Shown here: positions 36,824-45,907 of the stretch, one piece after another | Layout of the letters: each line of letters starts with the position of its first letter | How positions within the stretch are numbered: position 1 is the first letter of the stretch | Assembly: GCF_009834125.1 (NCBI RefSeq) | Contig: NZ_CP047146.1 | Location: 6,317,501-6,381,500 of the forward strand | DNA length: 64,000 bases | Reading direction: 5' to 3' | DNA from: Streptomyces sp. GS7 | GTDB taxonomy: Bacteria > Actinomycetota > Actinomycetes > Streptomycetales > Streptomycetaceae | Program-made: the position numbers and the translations under genes | The notes under the pieces: model-generated | Database searches by the model: none | Told to the model about the DNA's origin: nothing | Seen by the model: the letters and a program-made list of their open reading frames with translations, nothing else

Positions 36824-37204
36824 ATGCATACTCCCGCCATCTCCGCCTGCCTGGGCGTGGGCGATCTCGACGAGACCATCGCCTACTACGAGAAGCTCGG
36901 CTTTCAGGCCCTCCCCGCCCCGCCCAACGCCTACATCCGCGTGCTCACTTACGGCGGCGAGTTCGCCTTCATGCTCCAGCAGACCAAGCTCCTCGGCATC
37001 TGGCTACCGCCCCTTAAGGACACCCCCACAGGCTGCTGCGGCATGCACTACCTCGCCGTCGACGACTTCGACACCTGGGTCGCCGAACACCGCGACCACA
37101 TCGACGTCATCAAGGGCCCCGTCGACGCCGGAGGCCACCAGGCCCTCTACTTCCGCGACCCGAACGGCTACCTCATCGGCGTCACCCAAAAGGCCCAGCA
37201 CTGA
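36824..37204 (+). CDS. VOC-family protein
   Basis: A 126-residue single VOC domain. It opens ISACLGVGDLDETIAYYEKL, continues GGEFAFMLQQTKLLGIWLPP, and ends QALYFRDPNGYLIGVTQKA. The D-P-N-G-Y motif with E replaced suggests ligand binding more than catalysis. No strong ribosome-binding site is visible immediately upstream. It is followed by a truncated reductase gene. Confidence 0.85.
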   Translation: MHTPAISACLGVGDLDETIAYYEKLGFQALPAPPNAYIRVLTYGGEFAFMLQQTKLLGIWLPPLKDTPTGCCGMHYLAVDDFDTWVAEHRDHIDVIKGPVDAGGHQALYFRDPNGYLIGVTQKAQH

Positions 37205-37260
37205 CCTCCCAATCCCCCGGGAGCCATCCCTCCCGACCCCACACAGCAAGGAGCCACCCC

Positions 37261-37350
37261 ATGAAGATCGCGGTTCTCGGCACCGGCGCGACAGCGCCCA
37301 CCGGCGACCCGGTCGGTCAGAAGCCAGGGGCCGGCCGCCCTCACGGATGA
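37261..37350 (+). pseudogene. N-terminal stub of a NAD(P)-binding reductase
   Basis: ATG 37261, after AAGGAG, gives KIAVLGTGA and then leaves any known fold, stopping at 37350. The first ten residues are the GxGxxG start of F420- or NADP-dependent reductases. The join to a transposase fragment at about 37290 truncated the gene. Confidence 0.6.
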
Positions 37351-37438
37351 CAGCCCACACCAGACGCTGGAACTGGCCCGGGCGGAGCCCGGTGAACACC
37401 TTGATGAACTCATGGCGCTGAGCGGTGATGACCTGCAC
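37290..37438 (-). pseudogene. Transposase N-terminal fragment
   Basis: The minus strand gives MQVITAQRHEFIKVFTGLRP and GQFQRLVWAVIREGG. One frame over, RPWLLTDRVAGGR follows. This is the start of a DDE transposase carrying an N-terminal helix-turn-helix (the usual text is G-R-P-W-x-L-x-x-R-V). Only about 50 residues remain. Confidence 0.65.
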
Positions 37439-37483
37439 AATCAGCCCAACGCAACACCCCGCTACGGGTTTACGAGGCAGGCT

Positions 37484-37845
37484 TCAGCCAAAGGCTCGCC
37501 GGATCTCGACGTCCAACCCCGTACCCTCCGCCTCGTCGAAACAGTCGACAGCAGGCGGGACCGCGTCCACCGTGGTCGCCTCCACCGTGGCCGTTTCCTC
37601 CCTGGCCGCTTCCTCCCCCCATGTGCCATCCGCTCGGACGCGCTGCGGACGGCGGCCTTCGATGAGGGTCGTGAGGCCGGCGAGAACGGTATCGCCGGCG
37701 AACCACCAGCCGCCATGGTTGACGAGAAAGAGCCTGCTTTCCTCGTCAATGGCCAGCAGTGAATCCTCGCCGTGGGAACCGAACGGGAAGAGCCGATGGC
37801 CGATCTTGACCGCAAACCGCTGAAACGTCCGGAGCGAGTGGCGCC
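37484..37845 (-). pseudogene. SUKH-3-like immunity gene, C-terminal half (split by IS481)
   Basis: The frame reads [55 protein letters not shown] and runs to the stop at 37484. This is the second half of a SUKH-3 immunity protein, whose L-x-P-G ... L-x-I-D-E-x-G-x-L-F/Y-L pattern is clear. The first half lies on the other side of the IS481 element (38920-39222) in the same frame. Confidence 0.75.
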
Positions 37846-37846
37846 C

Positions 37847-38836
37847 CTAGCTGTATTGCCCTGTGAGGTTGGGGACGCGGCTGGCGGGTGGTTTGCCCTT
37901 GAGCGCGGTGTGTCCGCGGTGGTGATTGTAGGTGTGGAGCCATTGGGGGAACGCTTCGCGGCGTTCGGTCTCTGAGCGGTAGGGCTTCGCGTAGGCCCAT
38001 TCGTCAAGCAGGGTGCGGTTGAAGCGTTCGACTTTGCCGTTGGTCTGTGGCCGGTAGGGCCGGGTTCGCTTGTGGGTGATCCCGGCTGCTGCGAGGGCAT
38101 CGCGCCAGGTGTGGGACTTGTAGCAGGCGCCGTTGTCGGTCAGGACGCGTTCGACGGTGATGCCGCAGGTGGTGAAGAACGTTTGGGCCCGGGTCCAGAA
38201 GGCGGTGGCGGTCTCCTTTTTCTCGTCGGTGTGGATCTCGCTGTAGGCCAGGCGGGAGTGGTCGTCGACGGCGGTGTGGATGTAGCTGTAGCCGACTCCC
38301 GAGCGGGTCTTGCGGCCTGCTTGCCGGCCGAGTGTCCTGTGGCCGCCGCCGTCGGGGATGTTGCCGAGCTTCTTGATGTCCACGTGGACCAACTCGCCGG
38401 GGCGGTCGCGTTCGTAGCGGCGTATCGGCCGGCCTGTGGCCCGGTCCAGGTGGGTCAGGCGGGCCAGGCCGAACCGGGTCAGCACGCGGTGCACGGTCGA
38501 GGGGACCAGTCGCAGCAGGTGGGCGATGCGGGCCGGGCCCCACCGGCGCAGGAGGCGGACCTTGATGATGCGCCGTTCCGTGCGTGTCGGGGTGCGGCGC
38601 GGGCTGTGGTGCGGGCGGCTTGAACGGTCTGCCATCCCCGCCTCACCCAGCAGCCGGTAGCGGTCGGCCCAGCGCTGGGCGGTGGTGGGCGAGACCTGGA
38701 AGCGTTCGGCGGCCCACCGCAGGGTCCAGCCCTCGTCGACGACGCAGCGGGCCAGACGCAGCCGTCCAGTCTCGGTCAGGGGTGCATTACGGTGGGGCAC
38801 GAGGGCCTTTCGGTCGGTGTAGACGTCGCAATCCAC
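37847..38836 (-). CDS. IS481-family transposase
   Basis: 329 residues with no frameshift. N-terminal HTH (HRNAPLTETGRLRLARCVVD, VSPTTAQRWADRYRLLGEAG) and a retroviral-integrase-like core: GYSYIHTAVDDHSRLAYSEI (first D), VERVLTDNGACYKSHTW (second D) and YRPQTNGKVERFNRTLLDEW (E). The stop codon TAG lies in the flanking target duplication (CCTAGC), not in the element itself, which fits the known NCTAGN target preference of this family. Confidence 0.93.
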   Translation of the reverse strand: MDCDVYTDRKALVPHRNAPLTETGRLRLARCVVDEGWTLRWAAERFQVSPTTAQRWADRYRLLGEAGMADRSSRPHHSPRRTPTRTERRIIKVRLLRRWGPARIAHLLRLVPSTVHRVLTRFGLARLTHLDRATGRPIRRYERDRPGELVHVDIKKLGNIPDGGGHRTLGRQAGRKTRSGVGYSYIHTAVDDHSRLAYSEIHTDEKKETATAFWTRAQTFFTTCGITVERVLTDNGACYKSHTWRDALAAAGITHKRTRPYRPQTNGKVERFNRTLLDEWAYAKPYRSETERREAFPQWLHTYNHHRGHTALKGKPPASRVPNLTGQYS

Positions 38837-38918
38837 ACCGAACCCGGAAGGCCCTCACCTGTTCAAGATCCCTCAGCCGAGACCTGCCTCACCGTCCACA
38901 ACCTCCCCGGACAGAACA
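37852..38918 (-). mobile_element. Complete IS481-family insertion sequence (1067 bp)
   Basis: The ends start TGTATTGCCCTGTGAGGTTG (left) and, reverse-complemented, TGTTCTGTCCGGGGAGGTTG (right), imperfect terminal repeats beginning with TGT. A six-base CCTAGC duplication flanks the element (37846-37851 and 38919-38924). It splits a SUKH immunity gene. Confidence 0.9.
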
Positions 38919-38919
38919 C

Positions 38920-39222
38920 CTAGCGCGGATCGATCACCAGCCCGTGCAGGGCCACTTCTGCACCCGGACCGTCCAACAGGAATTCCACGCCGTGAAATTC
39001 GCGCAAGGCGCGCTCCACGGCCGCGAACAGTTCCCAGGTGCCGCCGCCTTGCGGGCTGACCGTACTGACCGTTTGCGGCATGGCCAGCTGCGCTGAAGGG
39101 CCGACATCCCGTCCCGGCGACCAGCCTGCCTTCTCCAGGACGTCGCGCACCCCCGGTCCCACGTCATCGCCGACGGCCGCACTGGCTTTGTCACTCATGC
39201 TGGTTGCTTTCGCCATGTCCAT
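38920..39222 (-). pseudogene. SUKH-3-like immunity gene, N-terminal half
   Basis: ATG 39222 follows GAGGGG. The product reads [20 protein letters not shown], then [20 protein letters not shown] and LHGLVIDPR, and stops at a TAG inside the IS481 target duplication. The A-G-W-x-P-G-R-D-V opening is the SUKH-3 signature. With the element and one duplication removed, the frame joins the C-terminal half exactly, except for that single in-frame TAG. Confidence 0.75.
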
Positions 39223-39237
39223 CCTCAACGCCCCTCA

Positions 39238-39642
39238 TCAGACCCTGATGAACTCGATGCCGAGCCGATCCAGCAGACCTTGGCATGCACGACACGGCTC
39301 CGTGGGCCGGCCGTGGTCCGGGTCTCCGTGCTCGCGGATCATCTTCGACGTCATGGCGGCGCCGGCGAAGTGCGGTGCGGCTTCCGCCAAGGAGATCGGA
39401 GGTAGCCCCGGCCGTCTGGCGTCCAGCGCCCAGAGCTGGTCGGATACGAGGGTCGATTCGGCGCAGTAACCGAGAAACGGTTCCCGCAGCTCTATGGGGA
39501 TCTCGTCGAAGTAGGCGCGCACCGTCGGATGAAGGTTCGGCTCGCCATCACCACTCAGATCGGTGTGGCTGACAACGGTTCCCTGAACGAGGAGGGATGA
39601 AGCCGTCCCGGGAACCACTCCATCCTCCGGATGCTCAGACAC
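39238..39642 (-). CDS. Stand-alone YwqJ-like deaminase-fold protein
   Basis: A 134-residue protein with both zinc motifs of the YwqJ-type cytidine-deaminase fold: GYCAESTLVSDQLWALDARR (C-x-E) and RPTEPCRACQGLLDRLGIEF (P-C-x-x-C), with GAAMTSKMIREHGDPDHG between them. These folds are usually toxin tips in polymorphic toxins. Here it is a free, short gene whose start overlaps the SUKH stop, so it is part of a toxin-immunity array. It may be a cassette for recombination into a larger toxin or a free deaminase. No secretion signal is visible. Confidence 0.7.
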   Translation of the reverse strand: MSEHPEDGVVPGTASSLLVQGTVVSHTDLSGDGEPNLHPTVRAYFDEIPIELREPFLGYCAESTLVSDQLWALDARRPGLPPISLAEAAPHFAGAAMTSKMIREHGDPDHGRPTEPCRACQGLLDRLGIEFIRV

Positions 39643-40093
39643 TTTGAAAATTCCCTCTCAACCAGTTACCGAAGGCTTCGTATTCATCGGCCCCGATATA
39701 CGATGTGCCGGTGTGATGGATGTAGTAGAAGCAGCCGTCTTCGGCCAGGGCGAAGATGCCCCCTTCCGGCAGATCATAGCCGACCCGAAACAGGCTCTTT
39801 CCGATTTCCTGCGCAAGCTCGGCGATTTCCTCGAAGTCTCCCTCGTAGCCGCCGGTCGGATTGGTGACGAGCTTGTCACCCGGATCGCCTGGGTGTCTGA
39901 GTTGAAGCAGTCCGTACGTGCGGACAAACCGCTCCGCCGCTTCCGAGGGGACTACCGGGAAACCCTCCGCCACCGAATCCGCTACAGCGTCGTCGATGAA
40001 TTCACGGGCCTTGTCGGCAATATCCCGTTCCGGACTCCATCCGTTCGCGGACAGCCATTGCAGAATTTCTTCCCTCGACATTTCGGGGATCAT
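39635..40093 (-). CDS. SUKH-3 immunity protein
   Basis: 152 residues from ATG 40093, with GAGG six bases upstream, shortly after the toxin stop. ILQWLSANGWSPERDIADKA is the SUKH-3 start. The core FPVVPSEAAERFVRTYGLLQ and the sheet region EIAELAQEIGKSLFRVGYDL, DGCFYYIHHTGTSYIGADEY follow, then a final FGNWLRG. Such proteins bind and neutralise the toxin encoded just before them. It seems intact although the toxin gene is broken. Confidence 0.82.
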   Translation of the reverse strand: MIPEMSREEILQWLSANGWSPERDIADKAREFIDDAVADSVAEGFPVVPSEAAERFVRTYGLLQLRHPGDPGDKLVTNPTGGYEGDFEEIAELAQEIGKSLFRVGYDLPEGGIFALAEDGCFYYIHHTGTSYIGADEYEAFGNWLRGNFQSV

Positions 40094-40108
40094 GGCAGAC
40101 CTCATCAT

Positions 40109-41826
40109 TCACTGTGAACAGATATCCCAAGAGCTGGCAGCATGTGTTCGCACGCACGGTGGTTTGAAAGCCCCGTGCTCCAGTGCAACGACCTTCTTTC
40201 CCGTCTCCGGATCCTTCTCCTTGAGTTCACCTATCTGGCGGCTGTGCATGACACCTCCTTCAAGCTCCCTACGGGCATCCTCGGGAGTCTTGATTCTAGT
40301 GCCAGTGGGATCCAGCTGGTGGAGCCGGTCGGAGACGAGTGAGCCTTCGGCGCAGTTACCGTGTCCCACTCCTGGCCTATTCCCTTCGGCCAGCTGTTTC
40401 GCTTTGACGTCGTCGAGCGGATTCTGCAACGCCGGGTGCGCCTTGGGGTGTTCCTGTGCGATGGGCGCCGGAATGCCGGCGTCAATATCCTTCTGTGATT
40501 GCGGCACCTTGCGCCTGACCGAACTGGTATGCGCGGTGATCGTGCCGTCATGCAGGAAGCTTCCCGCGCATCCGTCCTTCCGGTAGTCCTTGCCCGGGAC
40601 GGTGTTATTCGGGTCGGCTTTTCTCGCGTCGTCCGCAACATGCCGGGATTCATCGCCGAGGACCTTGAGCTGGGCTTCCCGGTCCATTCCCGACACGTCG
40701 ACGGGCGGGCGGCGATGATGGCGCATCTCATCGGAGCTGTGGCCGTGCCACCACGGGTTTCTTCCCGAGCCGCCGGCCGGACCGTTCTGCCCGCCGCCCT
40801 TGCCTCCCCCGCCCGCGCCGGAAGAACCGCCGCCCTGCGGCTTGGGGCTCTTGGGGTCCTTCGTACCGTCCTTGCCGAGGCCCTTGAAGTGGTCGGCCAC
40901 ACCCTTGTCGTTCTCGGCGTGGTTGGCGGCGACCTTCTTCATCCGCTGACGTGTCCCGTGGTACAGGTCCTCGACCGCCTTGCCCGCGTCCTTGCCCAGG
41001 GCCCTGCCCAGCTTTTCGGCGCCGTGCTCCAGCGCCTTGACGACCGGATTGGCTTGCCGTGACCAGGCGTAGTGGGAGCAGTGGCAGGCGTCGCGGGTCT
41101 TGTCGCCGTTCTTGTTGCGGTAGTTGGTCTCGGGGCTGTAGTCGCGGTTCCCTTGGGAGACGCCTTCGCCGGAGGAGTAGGAGTCGCCCATGGCGACGAT
41201 CATGTTCTTCGGCTTGCCGGACAGCGGCTGGAAGGCGACGGCTCCCCACGCGATGTCTTCGTCGGCGCTTCCGTCCGCGGTGTGTTGGACAGCTTGACCT
41301 TGGGTGTTCCGGTGAAATGGAGGAGCCGAGGCTGACCCAGCGTCCGGCGCGCTGTTCGACGACGCGTTGAGGGTCGGCTTTTGCGGTGTTGTCGTTTACA
41401 TCGGTGTTGAGGATGGTGTATTTCGCCTGGCGGGTCTGGGCGCCGGCGTCGGGTAGGTGGACCAGGACGCGGGCCCATCCGAGGGCTTCGGGGTCGGTCC
41501 AGGTGCCTTCGATGGTCATGGGGCCGCCCTCACCGCCGAGGTGGTCTTTGTCGCGGGTGCGGGCGTACCAGAAGTGGCCGCCGTAGCCGGCGCCGATCTG
41601 GTAGAGGTCTTCTTTTGCTTCGTAGTTGTTGGCGCTGTCGGGGTAGAAGGTGAACTGGAAGCTGCCTGATGAGGCGATCTGTCCGCAGTCACTCCACGTT
41701 TTGGTGGTGTCGGGGACTGAGGCGACCACATGGGAGCCTGACGGGGCGCCGGCGCAGATGGGCTGTCCGTACTGGAGGCGGCAGCCGCGGCCGGGGGCTC
41801 TGTCCCGTAATCGGTGGTGGCGAAGA
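40109..41826 (-). pseudogene. Polymorphic toxin with YwqJ-type tip, frameshifted and 5'-truncated
   Basis: Consecutive pieces in three frames make one large secreted protein: GRGCRLQYGQPICAGAPSGS and YQIGAGYGGHFWYARTRDKD (golvesin-like domain), then QPRLLHFTGTPKVKLSNT, then MIVAMGDSYSSGEG (start of an SGNH hydrolase motif). A glycine-rich linker (GGGSSGAGGGGKGGG) and the tip follow: GVGHGNCAEGSLVSDRL and EHGAFKPPCVRTHAASSWDI. The C-x-E site is intact, but the second zinc motif reads PPC-x2-H rather than PPC-x2-C. At least two frameshifts and a missing signal peptide indicate it is not secreted as is. The tip alone could still be translated with its SUKH partner. Confidence 0.75.
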
Positions 41827-41840
41827 GTGGCCGGGGGCCG

Positions 41841-41890
41841 TTGACATCACATGCGAGATGTCAACTCCCTTACGAAAAGCATGTTTTCGT
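41841..41890. repeat. Two adjacent inverted repeats at the toxin-locus boundary
   Basis: TTGACATC-N8-GATGTCAA at 41841-41864 is followed seven bases later by ACGAAAA-GCATG-TTTTCGT at 41872-41890. Both are perfect and unusually AT-rich for this genome. They lie just where the toxin gene loses its 5' end. They could be a recombination site or operators; no gene follows until 42155. Confidence 0.5.
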
Positions 41891-42154
41891 GAATGTCGGC
41901 ACTGATGGTCGAGGAAAACCACGGCCGCCAGGCCCCTCTACCTCGGCACCCTCCTTCCTGCCCAGGGGGCGGCGGCGTTTCGGCTCCGGCCGGTACTGCG
42001 ACCCGCGCTCAAGGCTTTCTTGACCGCATGGGGTCGGCAAGGCCGGATCAGGGATCCGGACATGGCCTTCACTCTTCCTGACCAGAACCCGTGATCAGCG
42101 ACGGATCCGGGAACAGTCCACAACTCCGGGCTTGTCGAGTGCGCCCGCCCCTGA

Positions 42155-43450
42155 CTACGCGTCTCTGCTCAGCGAGGCCGTCTCGCGCACCGCGCAGGCC
42201 AAGGTGCGCAGGCCCTCGTCGAGTTCACCGGAGGTCACGGTGAGAGGCGGCAGCAGTTTGACCACCTCGCTGTCCGGGCCGGAGGTTTCGACCAGCAGGC
42301 CGAGTTCGAAGGCCCGCGCCGCGACCAGTGCCGCGCGATCGGTGTCGTGGAACTCCAGGCCCCACACCAGGCCCCGGCCCCGGAACTCCACGGTGTCCTC
42401 GGGGTGTTCGGCATGGATCTCTGCCAGTGCCTGCTCGACCTGTTCGCCGCGCAGCAGAGTCTGCTTCTCCAGCTGGTTGTCGGCCCAGTAGGCGTTGAGC
42501 GTGGCGGTGGCGGTGACGAAGGCGGGGTTGTTGCCGCGGAAGGTTCCGTTGTGTTCGCCGGGCTCCCAGATGTCGAGTTGTGGTGTGAAGAGGCACAGCG
42601 CCATGGGCAGTCCGTAACCGCTGATGGACTTCGACACGGTGACGATGTCGGGGATGATGCCCGACTCCTCGAAGGAGAAGAAGGCGCCGGTGCGGCCGCA
42701 GCCCATCTGGATGTCGTCCACGATCAGCAGCATGTCGTTGCGCCGGCACAGCTCGGCGAGTTCGCGCAGCCACCCGGGCCGAGCCACGTTGATGCCGCCC
42801 TCGCCCTGCACGGTCTCGACGATCACGGCCGCGGGACGGTCGAGTCCGGAGCCCTTGTCCGCCAGGAGCCGCTCGAACCAGGCGAAGGCAGGGGCGTCGT
42901 CGAGATAGCCGTCGTACGGCATGGGGATGCTGTGCACCAGCGGCACACCAGCGCCCGCCCGTTTGAAGGTGTTGCCGGTGACCGCGAGCGATCCGAGGGT
43001 CATGCCGTGGAAGGCGTTCGTGAACGACACGACCGCCTCGCGCCCCTTGACCTTGCGGGCCAGCTTGAGCGCCGCCTCCACGGCGTTGGTGCCGGTCGGG
43101 CCCGGGAACATCACCTTGTACGGCAGTTCCCGCGGCCGCAGGATCACGTCCCGGAAGGTCTCCAGGAACGTGCGCTTGGCCACGGTCGACATGTCCAGAC
43201 CGTGGGCGATGCCGTCACGCTGCAGGTAGTCGAGCAACGCGCCTTTGAGGATGGGGTTGTTGTGGCCGTAGTTGAGCGAGCCCGCCCCGGTGAAGAAGTC
43301 GATGTACGCGCGGCCCTGCTCGTCGTACAGATATGAGCCGCGGGCACGGTCGAAGACGGTCGGCCAGCCGCGGCAGTAGCTGCGGGCCTCCGACTCCAGG
43401 GTCTCGAAGACATCCGGATCGGGTTCGGTGACCCCGTGATGACGGTCCAT
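42155..43450 (-). CDS. ectB: Diaminobutyrate--2-oxoglutarate aminotransferase (EctB-like)
   Basis: 431-residue class III PLP aminotransferase. FNGPTGTNAVEAALKLARKV-like (MFPGPTGTNAVEAALKLA), VDDIQMGCGRTGAFFSFEES, and the PLP lysine in TVSKSISGYGLPMAL. The EctB family converts aspartate semialdehyde plus glutamate to L-2,4-diaminobutyrate. No ectA or ectC follows, so ectoine is unlikely. The nearby adenylation domain with a Dab-type pocket suggests that this gene supplies its amino acid. Confidence 0.88.
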   Translation of the reverse strand: MDRHHGVTEPDPDVFETLESEARSYCRGWPTVFDRARGSYLYDEQGRAYIDFFTGAGSLNYGHNNPILKGALLDYLQRDGIAHGLDMSTVAKRTFLETFRDVILRPRELPYKVMFPGPTGTNAVEAALKLARKVKGREAVVSFTNAFHGMTLGSLAVTGNTFKRAGAGVPLVHSIPMPYDGYLDDAPAFAWFERLLADKGSGLDRPAAVIVETVQGEGGINVARPGWLRELAELCRRNDMLLIVDDIQMGCGRTGAFFSFEESGIIPDIVTVSKSISGYGLPMALCLFTPQLDIWEPGEHNGTFRGNNPAFVTATATLNAYWADNQLEKQTLLRGEQVEQALAEIHAEHPEDTVEFRGRGLVWGLEFHDTDRAALVAARAFELGLLVETSGPDSEVVKLLPPLTVTSGELDEGLRTLACAVRETASLSRDA

Positions 43451-43514
43451 GGCACATCCTTGAGGGGCGGAGGAGTGGACAGGCGAACCTGAGGGAGAGA
43501 GCGGGTACGTGGCG

Positions 43515-43961
43515 TCAGACCGCGGCCGCGAGGAATCGGAGCGAGGCCGGATTCGGGCGTGCGACGACCCGGCCGGGGGCTCGACTGCGGGCGGCCAGGA
43601 TCTCCCGCAGGAGCGCCTCCCTCTGGTGCAGCGCACCCGAGCGGCCGCTCAGGGCCCGCTGCCACACGCGGGTGGTCTCGCGCGGACCGAGGCCACCGGA
43701 GCGGTACGACGCACGGCAGTGGAGTACGACGCCGCCGTTTTCCTCGGAAGACAGTCGCGACAGGCCGATACGGATGGAGGTCTCGGGGAACTCCACCGTC
43801 ACGGCGTCCTGGTGGCACACGACCTGAAGGACCCCGGCCAGCCGGCTGTCGCCGATGATCAGGGTGAACCGGAGAGCGAGGCCCTGCCGTTGCACGGCGG
43901 TACCCTGCCGGTGCCGCGGCGCCTGGCGGGCTGCACGAGGTGAGGTGTTTGCGTCGGGCAT
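43515..43961 (-). CDS. Hypothetical protein of the biosynthetic cluster
   Basis: 148 residues from ATG 43961 after GGAGAC. The middle is well folded by appearance: LALRFTLIIGDSRLAGVLQV, VCHQDAVTVEFPETSIRIGL, NGGVVLHCRASYRSGG. A helical C-terminus (HQREALLREILAARSRAPG) follows. It is the upstream partner of the EctB-like gene on the same strand, 65 bases apart. I recognise no family. A small ligand-binding or accessory protein is possible. Confidence 0.55.
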   Translation of the reverse strand: MPDANTSPRAARQAPRHRQGTAVQRQGLALRFTLIIGDSRLAGVLQVVCHQDAVTVEFPETSIRIGLSRLSSEENGGVVLHCRASYRSGGLGPRETTRVWQRALSGRSGALHQREALLREILAARSRAPGRVVARPNPASLRFLAAAV

Positions 43962-45079
43962 GATGAGCTGTCTCCTGCCTACGGCCCGCCACGGGTGTCT
44001 CGCGGCGGACGAAGGGCCTGCTGGGGAGGGCGGGGTCGGGTCTCCGGAGCCGGGGAGATGCCGCGTCGGGCGGCGGGCCGCCTGCGGGGCGCGCGGTGCC
44101 TTCCCCCGTGAGCCGGCTGGGGGTCCCGTCCTTGGAGCGAGCAGCAGGGCTTCCCCCTGCGCACGATGACGGCATCGGCTCACCAGCGATGACACCGCGA
44201 TCAGCTCGGCGAAGCGCGCAGCCGCCGTGATGGGCCCGACGGGCCCATCACGTGTTCCAAAGGAACGCACGCAGGTCGGCCGACCCGTAACCGGACAGTC
44301 TGCCCGTGCGTACAGCGCTGCCCGTCAATGTGGCATTCGCATGGTGGACTCCTTATGACGAGGATTCGGCCGGAGGCGGAGCTGGTTGCGGATCACCGGA
44401 AGTGTGGCAAAGGGCGTTCAAGAAACTGTTGGGAGAACGTCGAATCACAGCTCGGGGAGCCTGGCGCTGATGTGCAGCGTCCCTGCGCGGGCAGCCGGTG
44501 GCCGTTACAGCTGCGAAACCAGGAGGTTTCATCGGTTGCCTGCGGAGAGGGTGGCGTGGACCGCTCCGGGATCGGTGGAGCTCCATCAGACCCGGGAGCG
44601 GTTCATTTCCGGCCAGGCACATGGCCGGCGACCGGCCGTCAGAGCGCCTTGAGACTCTCAGCACAGATTGCGCCATTTCGTGGACTCGTGGCTGGACTCG
44701 CGCTTCCGTCGGTCCGGCGACCGGGCCGAGGAGGCGCCGCAGGGGCGCAGCTGCGCGTTCCCCCAGGCGATTCCGGGCGTTCAGGCAGGTTCACCGCTCT
44801 GACCGTAATTGCCGCAGAAGGGACGAAAGGGCGTTCTCCCTCCGCTGTCACACGCATTGTATGCAATCGCCATTCGTAGCTTTAGCGCCACAGGACGCTC
44901 AGGCCCATCTGGTTGCACTGTGGACCGATGTGTATGTTTCTTGCTGCTTCAGTGAATCTCGACTCGATAGGACCGCTATTTGCATCCGAGATGGGGGACT
45001 GGTGGATCGCTCGAAGCATGTGAACGAACGCAACCCGAGGCCGCTTGCACGAGAACGCCCTGTGACCGAGGGGAGCGGG
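43962..45079. other. Divergent regulatory region before the SARP gene
   Basis: About 1.1 kb with no convincing gene; the frame reaching upstream from the SARP gene has shadow-like composition before 45080. CGTGATGGGCCCG-A-CGGGCCCATCACG at 44226-44252 is a perfect 13-bp inverted repeat. The final 200 bases are AT-richer and likely hold the SARP promoter. Confidence 0.4.
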
Positions 45080-45862
45080 GTGACAGTCCACGGTGGAGTT
45101 CTCGGCCCATTGCATCTGGGCGCCTCCGCGTCGGCCGAAAGTGTCGCGATCGCACCGAAGGTTCGCACAGTCATGGCCATGCTGTTGGTCCACGCCGACC
45201 AGGTGGTTCCGGTCCACGCCTTCATGCGCGAACTCTGGGGGGAACAACCGCCGGCAACCGGATTGCGTACCCTGCAGACCTACATACTGAACTGTAGAAA
45301 AACACTGTCCCAACTCACCGGTCGCCCAGCCACCTACGTCGCCCAGGAGATCCTGGTGACCGGGGCGGGCGGCTACGGGCTGAAGAGCACTCATGTCCGC
45401 CTGGACTGGCTGGAGTTCCAGCGGTTGAAGAACCTCGGGACCAAGGCGCTGGAAGAGGGCGACAGCGCAGCCGGGATCGAACTGCTCGACGCCGCCCTGG
45501 CGTTGTGGCGGGGCGATGCTCTGGTCGACACTCCGGAGGGCCCCGTACTCCATTCCCAACGGCGGTTCTTCGAGGAGTCCCGGCTCGACGCCATAGCGAT
45601 ACGGGCGGAGGCGCAGATCAAGGCCGGCCTGCATCAGCGGGCCGTCACCCAGCTCGCCGTGGTGACCAGCGAGCACACGCTCCACGAGGGGCTGCAGGCC
45701 CAGTACATCCGCGCGCTGGCGCTCGGCGGACGCAGGGCCGAGGCCCTGGGGGTGCTGCGGATGCTGCGCACCCGACTGGTGAGCGAGATCGGGATCGAGC
45801 CCGGCGCCCCGCTCAGGGAACTCCAACTGGCCATACTGAAGTCGGAGTCCGGCGCCGTGTGA
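45080..45862 (+). CDS. SARP-family pathway-specific activator
   Basis: 260 residues from GTG 45080 after GAGGGGAGC. OmpR-type DNA-binding domain in residues 5-100 (VRTVMAMLLVHADQVVPVHA, LRTLQTYILNCRKTLSQLTG), then the bacterial transcriptional activation domain to the end (LDWLEFQRLKNLGTKALEEG, LQAQYIRALALGGRRAEALG). Small SARPs like this switch on one adjacent cluster, here most probably the rightward operon from 46815. No ATPase domain is present. A long hairpin follows directly. Confidence 0.92.
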   Translation: MTVHGGVLGPLHLGASASAESVAIAPKVRTVMAMLLVHADQVVPVHAFMRELWGEQPPATGLRTLQTYILNCRKTLSQLTGRPATYVAQEILVTGAGGYGLKSTHVRLDWLEFQRLKNLGTKALEEGDSAAGIELLDAALALWRGDALVDTPEGPVLHSQRRFFEESRLDAIAIRAEAQIKAGLHQRAVTQLAVVTSEHTLHEGLQAQYIRALALGGRRAEALGVLRMLRTRLVSEIGIEPGAPLRELQLAILKSESGAV

Positions 45863-45907
45863 GCCCGGCTCCGCAGTCGGCCACAGGCCGACTGCGGAGC
45901 CGGGCTC
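45861..45907 (+). terminator. 22-bp perfect hairpin after the SARP gene
   Basis: The arms 45861-45882 and 45886-45907 are perfectly complementary around ACA, and the hairpin overlaps the SARP stop codon. It is followed by no T-run but is strong enough to end transcription. Confidence 0.8.

Noticed and set aside
42155..43450. Ectoine biosynthesis cluster
   Set aside because: Only an EctB-like gene is present; ectA, ectC and ectD are absent and the neighbours are NRPS-type genes.
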